Source: CAZRHH01 sp964599885 (lineage in GTDB: Bacteria; Chloroflexota; Dehalococcoidia; DSTF01; JACRBR01). Taken from it: a stretch of 12,762 nucleotides of DNA. The stretch is taken from positions 1 through 12,762 of the forward strand of contig CAZRHH010000084.1 in assembly GCA_964599885.1 (NCBI GenBank), read 5' to 3'. The notes under the pieces are model-generated. The model was not told the origin of the DNA. It ran no database searches and saw only the letters and a list, made by a program, of their open reading frames with translations. Numbering within the stretch: position 1 is the stretch's first letter; each line of letters begins with the position of its first letter. This document shows, one piece after another, positions 6,540-12,762 of the stretch. The position numbers and the translations under genes are program-made.

Positions 6540-7261
6540 CGCGACGATTTCCGGGCGAAGACGATCTGGTCCAGGAACAGGTCTTCGTCAGGCGGTAGTA
6601 TCCGCCCCAGCGCGATGCCGATCAGCGACAATGGAGCCATGATCGTCGCGCATACCACGAGATGCACGCGCGGAGACCGCGGCAGCAGCTTGTAGAGGTA
6701 TGAGTTGATCAGCTGAAAGACCACGGAAATGTTCGCGTTGATCTTCCTCTGCCGCTCGACGACGAAACCGCTCTTTTCGAAGAGCGCCTTGAGCCCGAAG
6801 CTCGAATACCGGGCATAATCGTAGGGCTGCTCGTGCTCGTCCCACACGAAAGGCACGGTGAGGAGGACGCCTCCTCCGGGCTTCAACACCCGATTCATCT
6901 CGGCGAGGAACTCGTTGGGATTGAAGACGTGTTCCAGAACCTGGTTGCACAGGATCGAATCGAACGATGACGATTCGAACGGAAATCGATGCCCGTCGTA
7001 ATAGTGGTCGGCGATTCCAAGACTTCGGGTCCGCGGAGTGTCGATGTCGAGCCCGACATATTGGTCGACGTTGAAGTAGCGGGCATAGGGTTTCGACCCG
7101 CAGCCCACGTCGAGGAGCCGCCCATGAAGGAGGTGCGCGTCGTCGCGAATCGCGTTGGCCAGCCCGCGCCGCGCGATCAGGAACGGATTCACGAACGCGC
7201 CACTCAAGGTGGGATGGAAACTTTGCGTTCCCATAAACGCCGAGAGTCGTCGTTTGATCAT
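6536..7261 (-). CDS. Class I SAM-dependent methyltransferase with C-terminal hydrophobic segment
   Basis: A 241-residue Methyltransf_11-type protein. Motif I is GRLLDVGCGSKPYARYF (47-63), motif II YVGLDID (68-74), followed by FPFESSSFDSILCNQVLEHV (93-112) and the post-motif EMNRVLKPGGGVLLTVPFVW (121-140). EHEQPYDYARYSSFGL (142-157) is common in methyltransferases of polysaccharide clusters. Residues 199-219 are strongly hydrophobic and may be a membrane anchor, followed by a short polar tail. The ATG at 7261-7259 overlaps the upstream stop by 4 nt (ATGA). A longer in-frame opening up to 7399 is the upstream gene in another frame and has no conserved sequence, so I reject it as the start. It probably methylates a sugar hydroxyl or a lipid-linked intermediate. 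The substrate is unknown. Confidence 0.88.
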   Translation of the reverse strand: MIKRRLSAFMGTQSFHPTLSGAFVNPFLIARRGLANAIRDDAHLLHGRLLDVGCGSKPYARYFNVDQYVGLDIDTPRTRSLGIADHYYDGHRFPFESSSFDSILCNQVLEHVFNPNEFLAEMNRVLKPGGGVLLTVPFVWDEHEQPYDYARYSSFGLKALFEKSGFVVERQRKINANISVVFQLINSYLYKLLPRSPRVHLVVCATIMAPLSLIGIALGRILPPDEDLFLDQIVFARKSSR

Positions 7262-8079
7262 CGCGTGAGGAGCAGTCCCTGGAAGTGCACGGGTAGGCCG
7301 CTGGCGGTCACGGTCGAGGCGTCGGCGCTGTCGAACACGCTCACGATGCGCCACTCGGATGGCACCCGCTTGCGAAATGCGTCCATCGAAAAAACCCACG
7401 ACGGATAACTCGCGCGATAGATCGACGGTGGCACCACCTGCACTGTAATCCGGTCATCCACGACGGCAGAGAATGGGGTGCGGTCCACGATCATCACCCG
7501 TGCGTTCGTTCGGGACAGGCGCTCGAGGACGCCGTAAGGATCAGGCAGGTACTGAAGCACGGCGCCCAGCATCACCGCGTTTGGACGAATCTCAGCCGCG
7601 CAATCGTCGATGGTCTCGAAGAAGCGCAGTTTGTGGTCGCTCTCGAGCTGGCGCCCGCACGCGACGTAGTGCGGCTGTTCCACGACACCCCAGAGCACCT
7701 CGGCCAAATCGTCGAAATACGCCTTGTTCTGGCGATACGTGGTTCCGAGCGAGCCGCCGAAGTCGAGTACCCGCAAACTGCCATGGTTTCGCGTCGCGGC
7801 CCACAACAATCCGGCAAGCACGGGCCAGGAGATCTCGATACGATCGAACACGACGGAGTCGCGCTCGTAGGCCGATTCGCCGCGTATAACGCGAAGCGTC
7901 GCGTTCTTGACCTTGTCGAGAATCGCCGCGTCGTCATAGCCGCCGGCGTCCGCCAGCGCGCTGTCCCATGTTGCGTACTCCGCACCGTACGACACGGTAG
8001 GGTGAGCCGGCCGTCTTAGAATCTCTACGATGGCCGGGGGAACCCACGCGCGAAGCCATCGCTTGACCAAGGAAGTCAT
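7258..8079 (-). CDS. Putative methyltransferase, TIGR04325 type
   Basis: This protein of 273 residues (275 if the ATG at 8085-8083 is used) resembles the TIGR04325 putative methyltransferase family of surface-glycan loci. Its features, in the 275-residue numbering, are an N-terminal YATWDSALADAGGYDDAAIL (37-56), SVVFDRIEISWPVLAGLLWA (77-96), the SAM-loop LRVLDFGGSLGTTYRQN (104-120) and WGVVEQPHYVACGRQL (132-147), all recalled as family-typical. The C-terminal half has LQYLPDPYGVLERLS (177-191) and ends LPVHFQGLLLTR. I prefer the second ATG (8079-8077) because it forms an ATGA overlap with the upstream stop, as at most junctions here, but the first ATG is only 6 nt away. A methyltransferase role rests on the fold and family name only. 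The glycan substrate is unknown. Confidence 0.85.
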   Translation of the reverse strand: MTSLVKRWLRAWVPPAIVEILRRPAHPTVSYGAEYATWDSALADAGGYDDAAILDKVKNATLRVIRGESAYERDSVVFDRIEISWPVLAGLLWAATRNHGSLRVLDFGGSLGTTYRQNKAYFDDLAEVLWGVVEQPHYVACGRQLESDHKLRFFETIDDCAAEIRPNAVMLGAVLQYLPDPYGVLERLSRTNARVMIVDRTPFSAVVDDRITVQVVPPSIYRASYPSWVFSMDAFRKRVPSEWRIVSVFDSADASTVTASGLPVHFQGLLLTR

Positions 8080-8990
8080 CGCCATCGAATTGCGCGCCTG
8101 ACGAGACGCCCGAGCACCGCTCGCAGATTTCGCCGCGGCTGATTGCGACGACCGAACTCGACGAACGCGTTCCGTCCGACTCGTGAATCCTCGATCGGTA
8201 TTCCCCCGACTCTAACCGGCGTCGAGGTCAGCGAAACGTCGTACTCATCGGTCGTCTCGCAGTGCGCGCCGGTCGAGTCGTTCCCGATGTTCTGGACCAG
8301 CGATCGGCCCGGATACAGCGTCAGTTTTTCCCTCAGAAACGCCGAGGCATACCATCGGACGGCCCACGAGTCGTTCGTGCCGGCGGTCTGGTTTTCCAGC
8401 ATTTTCGTGTAGTGGAAGGTCCCGTCGAAGTCGAATTGCCGTGTCAGCTTCCGTCGCTGCAGCTCCGATAGGAGCTCCTGTCCGTTCGGGTTGAACAGAC
8501 TCCATCCGCGGCGCCACGTCGCCCAACCCCAACAGTCGGCGCCCCGAAGGAAGAAAGTCTCGGGAAGCGGGCTGTCCACCGGATACACGTAGCCGTGAAT
8601 GCTCGCCACTCGGTCATCGTTCCGGTAATGGCTCAGCGCGTCGTTCATGTAGCGCAGGAAGTGTGGTGAGGTGACAAGGTCATCCTCCATGACAATCACT
8701 CGATCTCTACGGTTGAGCACTTGCGACACGCCGGCAATGATCGACCTTGCAAGGCCCAGGTTCCTTTCGCTTTCGACAATGTTGATCGACCGAAAGCCCG
8801 GCACGCTCTTGAGGTATTCCCTGACCGCGGCCACATCGGCCGCGGCCGTGTCTCCCTTCGGACCATCGGAGAACACGATCAGATCCGATTCTGCCGATTC
8901 GGAGTTGAGCGCTAGTGCCTCGATGGTGCGACGAACATGGTCAGCGCGACGGTAGACGAAGAGGGCGATTGGCGCACAAGCACGAATCAC
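8076..8990 (-). CDS. GT-A glycosyltransferase (GT2/GNT-I-like)
   Basis: A 304-residue GT-A enzyme. It starts IRACAPIALFVYRRADHVRR (2-21), continues with LIVFSDGPKG (37-46), IVESERNLGLARSIIAGVSQ (71-90) and the metal motif VIVMEDDLVTSPHFLRYMN (98-116, EDD at 102-104), then the acceptor-region FFLRGADCWGWATWRRGWSL (146-165). The EDD and CWGWATW pair is familiar from bacterial proteins annotated as glycosyltransferase family 2 or GNT-I-like in capsule and O-antigen clusters. The start is GTG, giving a GTGA overlap with the GT-B gene upstream. The ATG nearby belongs to the upstream frame. The C-terminal 25 residues are strongly basic and may contact the membrane. Donor and acceptor are unknown. 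Confidence 0.87.
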   Translation of the reverse strand: MIRACAPIALFVYRRADHVRRTIEALALNSESAESDLIVFSDGPKGDTAAADVAAVREYLKSVPGFRSINIVESERNLGLARSIIAGVSQVLNRRDRVIVMEDDLVTSPHFLRYMNDALSHYRNDDRVASIHGYVYPVDSPLPETFFLRGADCWGWATWRRGWSLFNPNGQELLSELQRRKLTRQFDFDGTFHYTKMLENQTAGTNDSWAVRWYASAFLREKLTLYPGRSLVQNIGNDSTGAHCETTDEYDVSLTSTPVRVGGIPIEDSRVGRNAFVEFGRRNQPRRNLRAVLGRLVRRAIRWR

Positions 8991-10285
8991 AACACCGCCA
9001 TCGGCGGGCCAGCGAGCAGGGCCGTTTCGGTGCCCAATAGCTTTGCTACACGGTCTCGAAATACCTCAAGATTTAGTTCCTCTACCAGAGCTCTCTGACC
9101 TGCACTTACAGCCTCTGAATAGAGCTGAGGACTCCTAATGACAGCCCTCAAACTTTGGACGATTTCATTCCTATCGAGGGAGTGGCATCTAATCCCCGCA
9201 GGATAGCGGCGAAGAAATTCTGACACCGACGCGTACGGAGGTCCGTGGTAAAAGACTGGCCGGCCGGCAGCCAGGTATGTAGAAAGCTTGTTCGGAAAGC
9301 ATTGCCTGACAAAAAGTTCTCTGTCGGTGTCGAACCAGTACGGTAGGTACGTCAAATCCGTTTGGGCTAATAGAGAGACAGTTTCATCGACTGGCCGCCA
9401 GCCGAGATACTCTATGCGTGTGGTGTCGTCGCCGCGGATGTTAAGGTGGGGAGCTAAAACGCGAATCTTGACCTGGCGACCATCAATACTCCACGCAACT
9501 GACGATAGGGCAGCCAAGAGCGCCATCCATTCTCGGTCGCAATACAGGTTACCTGCGAAACCAATCGTGAATTCTCCGCTTGATGAGCGCGTACCTGGAG
9601 GTTGCCACTGCGCCCGATCTAATCCGTGGATGAGGACGACGGAGTCAACGCCATAACGCTTCCTATACGTCTCTTGCATTCCCTCAGAGGCTGTGCTGAC
9701 TCGAAGGGAGGATTTCAGTGCGACCGCAAAACGCTTCATGAGCTCGCGAGCCGTCATCCGATCCAAGTGCGCATCCAGAATGAAACGTTCAGGAGGATCC
9801 TGCACGTTGGTAATCAGGGGCACGTTCAGCCCATCAGCGACCTTCGTTGCGATATAAACGATTACCGGATCGTTGAGCACCGCCAACACCACCTCTGCGC
9901 CTTGTTTGCGGCCAAAGTCAACGGCCTGCTCAACTAAGCGGGGTGCGATAAACGATCTAATGTACCGATGCTGCATGAAGACCATTGCACTTCGGACGTG
10001 CCGCAGACCAGGAACGCGTTTGGCAATGCCGTACGAGATCCTGATCGCACCTTCTCCGGGGTGGACACCAAAACCGAAGGGCATCCACGCGATATCCTCC
10101 GGCAACACATCCGCGCCAGGCAAAAAGGCGGCTGTGTCCTCGGGAGCGTAGAGACCGAACCACGATATTGATCCTTTCGGATACAATCGAACCAGGTCCC
10201 TTAGCATGACACCGCCGGCCGTCTGGCGTGCTGGGACTCCTCCGTCCAATACGAGCACACGAGGCGGACTTGGGTTAGCCGACAT
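8987..10285 (-). CDS. GT-B fold glycosyltransferase (GT4-like), lower GC than neighbours
   Basis: A 432-residue protein with two-domain GT-B character. The N-terminal strand and loop are RVLVLDGGVPARQTAGGVML (9-28). The linker region has LRVSTASEGMQETYRKRYG (194-212), a standard GT4 segment, and the donor domain opens with FTIGFAGNLY (239-248). Near the C-terminus YLPYWF (313-318) and CFPNKLSTYLAAGRPVFYHG (329-348) match the GT4 pattern P-x-K-L-x-x-Y-L-A-A-G-R-P-V for the nucleotide-sugar site. GC in sampled 60-base stretches (9061-9180, 9361-9420) is about 45-52%, against about 68% in a comparable rml stretch, so the gene may be a later acquisition. A 45 bp gap, the longest of the window, separates it from the preceding gene, and no Shine-Dalgarno stands at normal distance from its ATG. 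The stop overlaps the next gene by 4 nt. Substrate unknown. Confidence 0.88.
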   Translation of the reverse strand: MSANPSPPRVLVLDGGVPARQTAGGVMLRDLVRLYPKGSISWFGLYAPEDTAAFLPGADVLPEDIAWMPFGFGVHPGEGAIRISYGIAKRVPGLRHVRSAMVFMQHRYIRSFIAPRLVEQAVDFGRKQGAEVVLAVLNDPVIVYIATKVADGLNVPLITNVQDPPERFILDAHLDRMTARELMKRFAVALKSSLRVSTASEGMQETYRKRYGVDSVVLIHGLDRAQWQPPGTRSSSGEFTIGFAGNLYCDREWMALLAALSSVAWSIDGRQVKIRVLAPHLNIRGDDTTRIEYLGWRPVDETVSLLAQTDLTYLPYWFDTDRELFVRQCFPNKLSTYLAAGRPVFYHGPPYASVSEFLRRYPAGIRCHSLDRNEIVQSLRAVIRSPQLYSEAVSAGQRALVEELNLEVFRDRVAKLLGTETALLAGPPMAVL

Positions 10286-10330
10286 GCTAAACGAAGTCTT
10301 CGTCCCTGCGTTGGCGATGCGAGGCCAGGA
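10286..10330 (-). other. Longest intergenic gap in the window (45 bp)
   Basis: This spacer lies between the GT2 stop and the GT-B start. I see no -35/-10 pair and no hairpin with a T-run. A purine-rich GGGACGAAG lies about 15-25 nt before the GT-B start, farther than a usual Shine-Dalgarno. Confidence 0.5.
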
Positions 10331-11401
10331 TCAAAGTGCCGCCACGTTTCGCAACATGTTTCGCGCGAATGCGGAAAGCTTCCGGAGCGAAAGGTCGAGC
10401 AGCTTATCCGACAGCCCTCTCGGGGTTGCTTGCAATGCAGCGACTCCGTAGCGCAACATGAGCTCCGCTAACTGGGGATGGAATTCGCGCAACCGAGTTT
10501 GAAACTCGTTATCGATGCCTCCCAGCAATCGCTTGTACGAGTCAGACGCGATGGTCATATAATGCTTGAAATACGCAGCTTGATCGCTCGCATCAACGTA
10601 TCCGAGTCGAATCGCTTCATAAAGAATGATTCCAAGCCCCTGCGTAACGGCGAGATCGTGACCTTGGTTCCCCCAGTCCGATCCGCCATGCCAGAAATTG
10701 ACGGTGAACGGTTTGTGAAGATGCACCGCCGTCGTGCTGGGTGTCAGGCAGTACAGATAGTTCAACGCGACGTGGTAGCAGGCCTTCGGTTTCGAAAAAT
10801 CCGAGCTGAGCTCGTCCGGCCGCAGACGGTTGCTCACTGACGCAGAGCGCCACGCGTAGCACATGAGCGAGCCAAAAAGCACGGCATCGATCGCGGGATC
10901 GAACAGGTCGCTGACCATGCCCTCGAAATCCTCTCTGACGGTGGATTTCGTCGGGCCCCACTCGGGCTTCACGTCATAACCGTTCTGAACGATCTGCAGC
11001 CAGAGCTCCTTCTGCTTCTGCTTGTCAAAGGATGCGGTGTTCAGGAAGAAGAGGTCCGCCTTCGGGTAGGTGCGCGTCGCGTGGAGGAGCCTTCCAATAG
11101 CCCCAACCAATACCGCGTCGTCGTCGCCGATCGCCCATGTGTATTCAGCCAGCCCCGCGAGATCGTGCGCCTTCAGGATGTTCTTGGGAAGACCAATGTT
11201 CGTGGGATTGCGCGAGGACTGTAGCGCCGGGTGACTCAGGCCCTGCAGGTACTCCGCGGTCCCATCTGTCGAGCCGTTATCCGAGACGTGGATCACAACG
11301 TCCTTCTCGAATCCCCGGACCTCCTCCAGCAGTCGCCCGAGGCACACCCTCAGCTGTGGCAGCCGATTGTACGTCGGCAGATATATCAACAGAGTTTTCA
11401 T
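10331..11401 (-). CDS. GT2-family glycosyltransferase
   Basis: A 356-residue GT2 enzyme. It opens with KTLLIYLPTYNRLPQLRVCL (2-21) and has the nucleotide-binding VIHVSDNGSTDGTAEYLQGL (36-55), then NPTNIGLPKNILKA (65-78) and the metal site YTWAIGDDDAVLVGAIGRLL (87-106, GDDD at 92-95). The middle and C-terminal parts (about 120-356) carry an acceptor domain with HKPFTVNFWHGGSDWGNQGHD (229-249), which I do not recognise as a named subfamily. The end is basic (LSLRKLSAFARNMLRN). The ATG overlaps the SDR stop by 4 nt (ATGA), and AGGA lies 6 nt before it. It is likely cytoplasmic or membrane-associated and adds one sugar of the repeat unit. Its sugar is not predictable. Confidence 0.9.
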   Translation of the reverse strand: MKTLLIYLPTYNRLPQLRVCLGRLLEEVRGFEKDVVIHVSDNGSTDGTAEYLQGLSHPALQSSRNPTNIGLPKNILKAHDLAGLAEYTWAIGDDDAVLVGAIGRLLHATRTYPKADLFFLNTASFDKQKQKELWLQIVQNGYDVKPEWGPTKSTVREDFEGMVSDLFDPAIDAVLFGSLMCYAWRSASVSNRLRPDELSSDFSKPKACYHVALNYLYCLTPSTTAVHLHKPFTVNFWHGGSDWGNQGHDLAVTQGLGIILYEAIRLGYVDASDQAAYFKHYMTIASDSYKRLLGGIDNEFQTRLREFHPQLAELMLRYGVAALQATPRGLSDKLLDLSLRKLSAFARNMLRNVAAL

Positions 11402-12390
11402 GCTTGGTCCTGGAGATACTCAAGATGATGTCGATACCATTCCACCGTGGACCGCAAGCCAGCTCGTAGATCCGTGCGGTGCGACCACCCAAGCACCTGA
11501 CGCTCACGGGCACCGGAGACTTCCTCGTTTATCCGTTCGTTCTCCGAGGCGGTGTCCGTGGGCGAGACCGCGTGCGGCAATCCCGCGAGGTCGGACAAGT
11601 ACGAGGTGATCTCGAGCGCCGAAGCGCGCGTGCCGGACGAGAAGTGGAACGTTTGCCCCCTGACATCAGGATCGGCCGCGCGCGATGCCAACGTGAGATA
11701 CGCATCGACTACGTCCTCGACATAGATGTAGTCGCGGAGGAGCAGGCCGTTGCTGCGGAGCGTTGGGACCTCCCGGCGAAGAATCGAGCGCACCGCTCCA
11801 GGTATCAGACGATTCCAATTGAAATCCCCGCCGCCATACACGTTCTCCGACCGGCCGATTGCGATCGGCATTTCATACGTGTCGGCAAAAGCAAGCGCCA
11901 CGAGCTCCGCTGACAGTTTGGAGACAGCATACGGATGCCGGCGTGGTCGAACTCCTTCGGTGGATGACAGAGAGGATTGGGTGCTGCCGACCTCGCTGCT
12001 GGAAGCACACACGATTCGCTCGACGCACGGCGTGATACGACAGCCTTCTAGGAGACTCCACGTCCCCCGAATGTTCGTCTCGAAGATCGGTAATGGTGAA
12101 CCGTGCTTGCTCAGATTGTCGTTGTTCGCCGCGAGGTGAAAGACGGTGTCGGGTTGGGTGTGCGACACCACACGTTCGATGGTTGCCGTATCCTCGATAC
12201 CGCCGACGATGGTCTCGACCCCCTCGACCGGGGGCCCGAGCGCCGATGGTGATCGAGCCGCCCTCGGTCGGATCAGCGCGGTGACGCGAGCGCCCTCCGC
12301 GACGAGCCGCTCACAGAGCCAGCGGCCAATGAAGCCGTTCGCCCCTGTTACGAAGACTCGCCGGTTCGTCCACGAAAACTCCTCAGGCAC
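11398..12390 (-). CDS. Extended-SDR nucleotide-sugar dehydratase/epimerase (CDP-glucose/GDP-mannose 4,6-dehydratase-like)
   Basis: A 330-residue NAD(P)-dependent extended SDR. Visible are the Rossmann motif VFVTGANGFIGRWLCERL (12-29), FHLAANNDNLSKHGSPLPIF (84-103), ETNIRGTWSLLEGC (104-117), the active-site strand VCASSSEVGS (127-136) with a Ser-rich catalytic position, the intact YxxxK as HPYAVSKLSAEL (152-163, Tyr154 and Lys158), and the substrate part GRSENVYGGGDFNWNRLIPG (179-198) with DYIYVEDVVDAYL (220-232). The FNWNRLIP and ETN..GT patterns recall CDP-glucose 4,6-dehydratases, but the C-terminus is epimerase-like, so a 4-ketoreductase or epimerase is also possible. It follows the C-methyltransferase directly and may reduce the C-methylated keto sugar (inference). 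The GTG at 12390 is preferred to the GTG nine bases earlier because a near-perfect Shine-Dalgarno fits only this one. Confidence 0.88.
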   Translation of the reverse strand: MPEEFSWTNRRVFVTGANGFIGRWLCERLVAEGARVTALIRPRAARSPSALGPPVEGVETIVGGIEDTATIERVVSHTQPDTVFHLAANNDNLSKHGSPLPIFETNIRGTWSLLEGCRITPCVERIVCASSSEVGSTQSSLSSTEGVRPRRHPYAVSKLSAELVALAFADTYEMPIAIGRSENVYGGGDFNWNRLIPGAVRSILRREVPTLRSNGLLLRDYIYVEDVVDAYLTLASRAADPDVRGQTFHFSSGTRASALEITSYLSDLAGLPHAVSPTDTASENERINEEVSGARERQVLGWSHRTDLRAGLRSTVEWYRHHLEYLQDQA

Positions 12391-12395
12391 CGCGC

Positions 12396-12403
12396 TCACC
12401 TCC
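12396..12403 (-). promoter_or_regulatory. Strong Shine-Dalgarno of the SDR gene
   Basis: GGAGGTGA on the minus strand, almost fully complementary to the 16S rRNA 3' end, ends 5 nt before the GTG at 12390-12388. The earlier in-frame GTG (12399-12397) lies inside this element, so the later GTG is the probable start. It is the strongest ribosome-binding site I see in the window. Confidence 0.8.
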
Positions 12404-12409
12404 GCTCAC

Positions 12410-12762
12410 TCAGAGCGAGAAGGCGAGGTCGTCGAAACCGCTGGCTAGATACCGCTCGTAGTTGTCCTTGTCCACGACATGGAGCCTCGGCAGATCGAAG
12501 ACGAGCTTCCCTCCCTTCAGGATGTAGTCGATCTCGTCCCTGATGACTTCCTTTCGGAAGTGCCAGATCAGCACGAAGAGATAGTCCGCCTTGTCTTTCG
12601 GCAGTTTAGCATGGGCGACGATCGGGATATGGGTCCCCGGCGTGGTTAGACCGTCCTTCTCGGGATTCCGGTCGCCGATGGCGATGATGTCCTTGCTCGT
12701 CAGGCCACAGTAGTTCAGGACGATGTTCCCCTTGGTTGAGGCTCCATATCCGTAAACACGCT
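12410..12762 (-). CDS. Sugar C-methyltransferase, C-terminal part (5' end cut by window)
   Basis: The reverse complement is open from the window edge for 116 codons to a TGA at 12412-12410. The fragment begins RVYGYGASTKGNIVLNYCGL (1-20) and continues with IAIGDRNPEKDGLTTPGTHI (26-45), DYLFVLIWHFRKEVI (59-73) and LKGGKLVFDLPRLHVV (81-96). This is the C-terminal domain (Methyltransf_14) of the NovU/TylC3/EvaC type of SAM-dependent C-methyltransferases, which put a methyl on a ring carbon, usually C-3, of a keto-deoxy nucleotide sugar. Roughly 300 residues, including the zinc-binding and SAM domains, lie outside the window, so catalytic residues cannot be checked. It ends 19 nt before the next start. 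It implies a branched-chain deoxy sugar in the product. Some homologues act on CDP- or other nucleotide-linked sugars. Confidence 0.92.
   Translation of the reverse strand, partial: RVYGYGASTKGNIVLNYCGLTSKDIIAIGDRNPEKDGLTTPGTHIPIVAHAKLPKDKADYLFVLIWHFRKEVIRDEIDYILKGGKLVFDLPRLHVVDKDNYERYLASGFDDLAFSL

Noticed and set aside
7262..7399. 46-codon N-terminal extension of the class I methyltransferase
   Set aside because: It overlaps the upstream methyltransferase in another frame, is Arg-rich and lacks family similarity. The ATG at 7261 with an ATGA overlap is a better start.
1..12762. CRISPR array, tRNA, insertion sequence, defence or phage genes
   Set aside because: No regularly spaced repeats, cloverleaf sequence, transposase motif or defence-type domain was seen; all coding space is accounted for by glycan genes.

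Overview
This window is a densely packed, entirely minus-strand stretch of a cell-surface polysaccharide (O-antigen, capsule or exopolysaccharide type) biosynthesis locus from a GC-rich bacterium. Fourteen genes are visible, read from high to low coordinates, and both end genes run off the window. GC-rich codon use, GTG starts and the gene content suit a GC-rich, probably Gram-negative bacterium, perhaps of soil or metagenomic origin. No marker gene fixes the phylum and I do not name one.

Layout in transcription order: the C-terminus of a sugar C-methyltransferase (12762-12410); an extended-SDR nucleotide-sugar dehydratase/epimerase (12390-11398); a GT2 glycosyltransferase (11401-10331); a GT-B glycosyltransferase of lower GC (10285-8987); a GT-A glycosyltransferase with an EDD motif (8990-8076); two methyltransferases (8079-7258, of the TIGR04325 type, and 7261-6536); a second extended SDR with an altered catalytic Tyr (6539-5556); a DegT/DnrJ/EryC1/StrS PLP aminotransferase (5552-4449); a GT8-like glycosyltransferase (4449-3511); rmlB (3508-2414, with two compensating frameshifts); rmlA (2417-1545); a WcaE-like GT2 (1541-747); and the N-terminal two thirds or so of a GT4 glycosyltransferase (715-1).

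RmlA and RmlB would convert glucose-1-phosphate to dTDP-4-keto-6-deoxyglucose. The aminotransferase and SDRs could turn this or a related keto sugar into an amino-deoxy sugar, and the C-methyltransferase points to a branched (C-methyl) deoxy sugar. Six glycosyltransferases would assemble a multi-sugar repeat and the two other methyltransferases may decorate it. No flippase, polymerase, ABC exporter, 3,4-ketoisomerase, RmlC or RmlD lies inside the window.

Genes are joined by 1-4 nt overlaps or very short gaps, so this looks like one polycistronic unit with translational coupling. The longest non-coding gap is 45 bp. I saw no tRNA, rRNA, CRISPR array, insertion sequence, convincing promoter or terminator. 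The points most worth a second look are the paired frameshifts in rmlB, the SDR with Asn in place of the catalytic Tyr, the GC mosaic, and the combination of amino-sugar and C-methyl-sugar chemistry.
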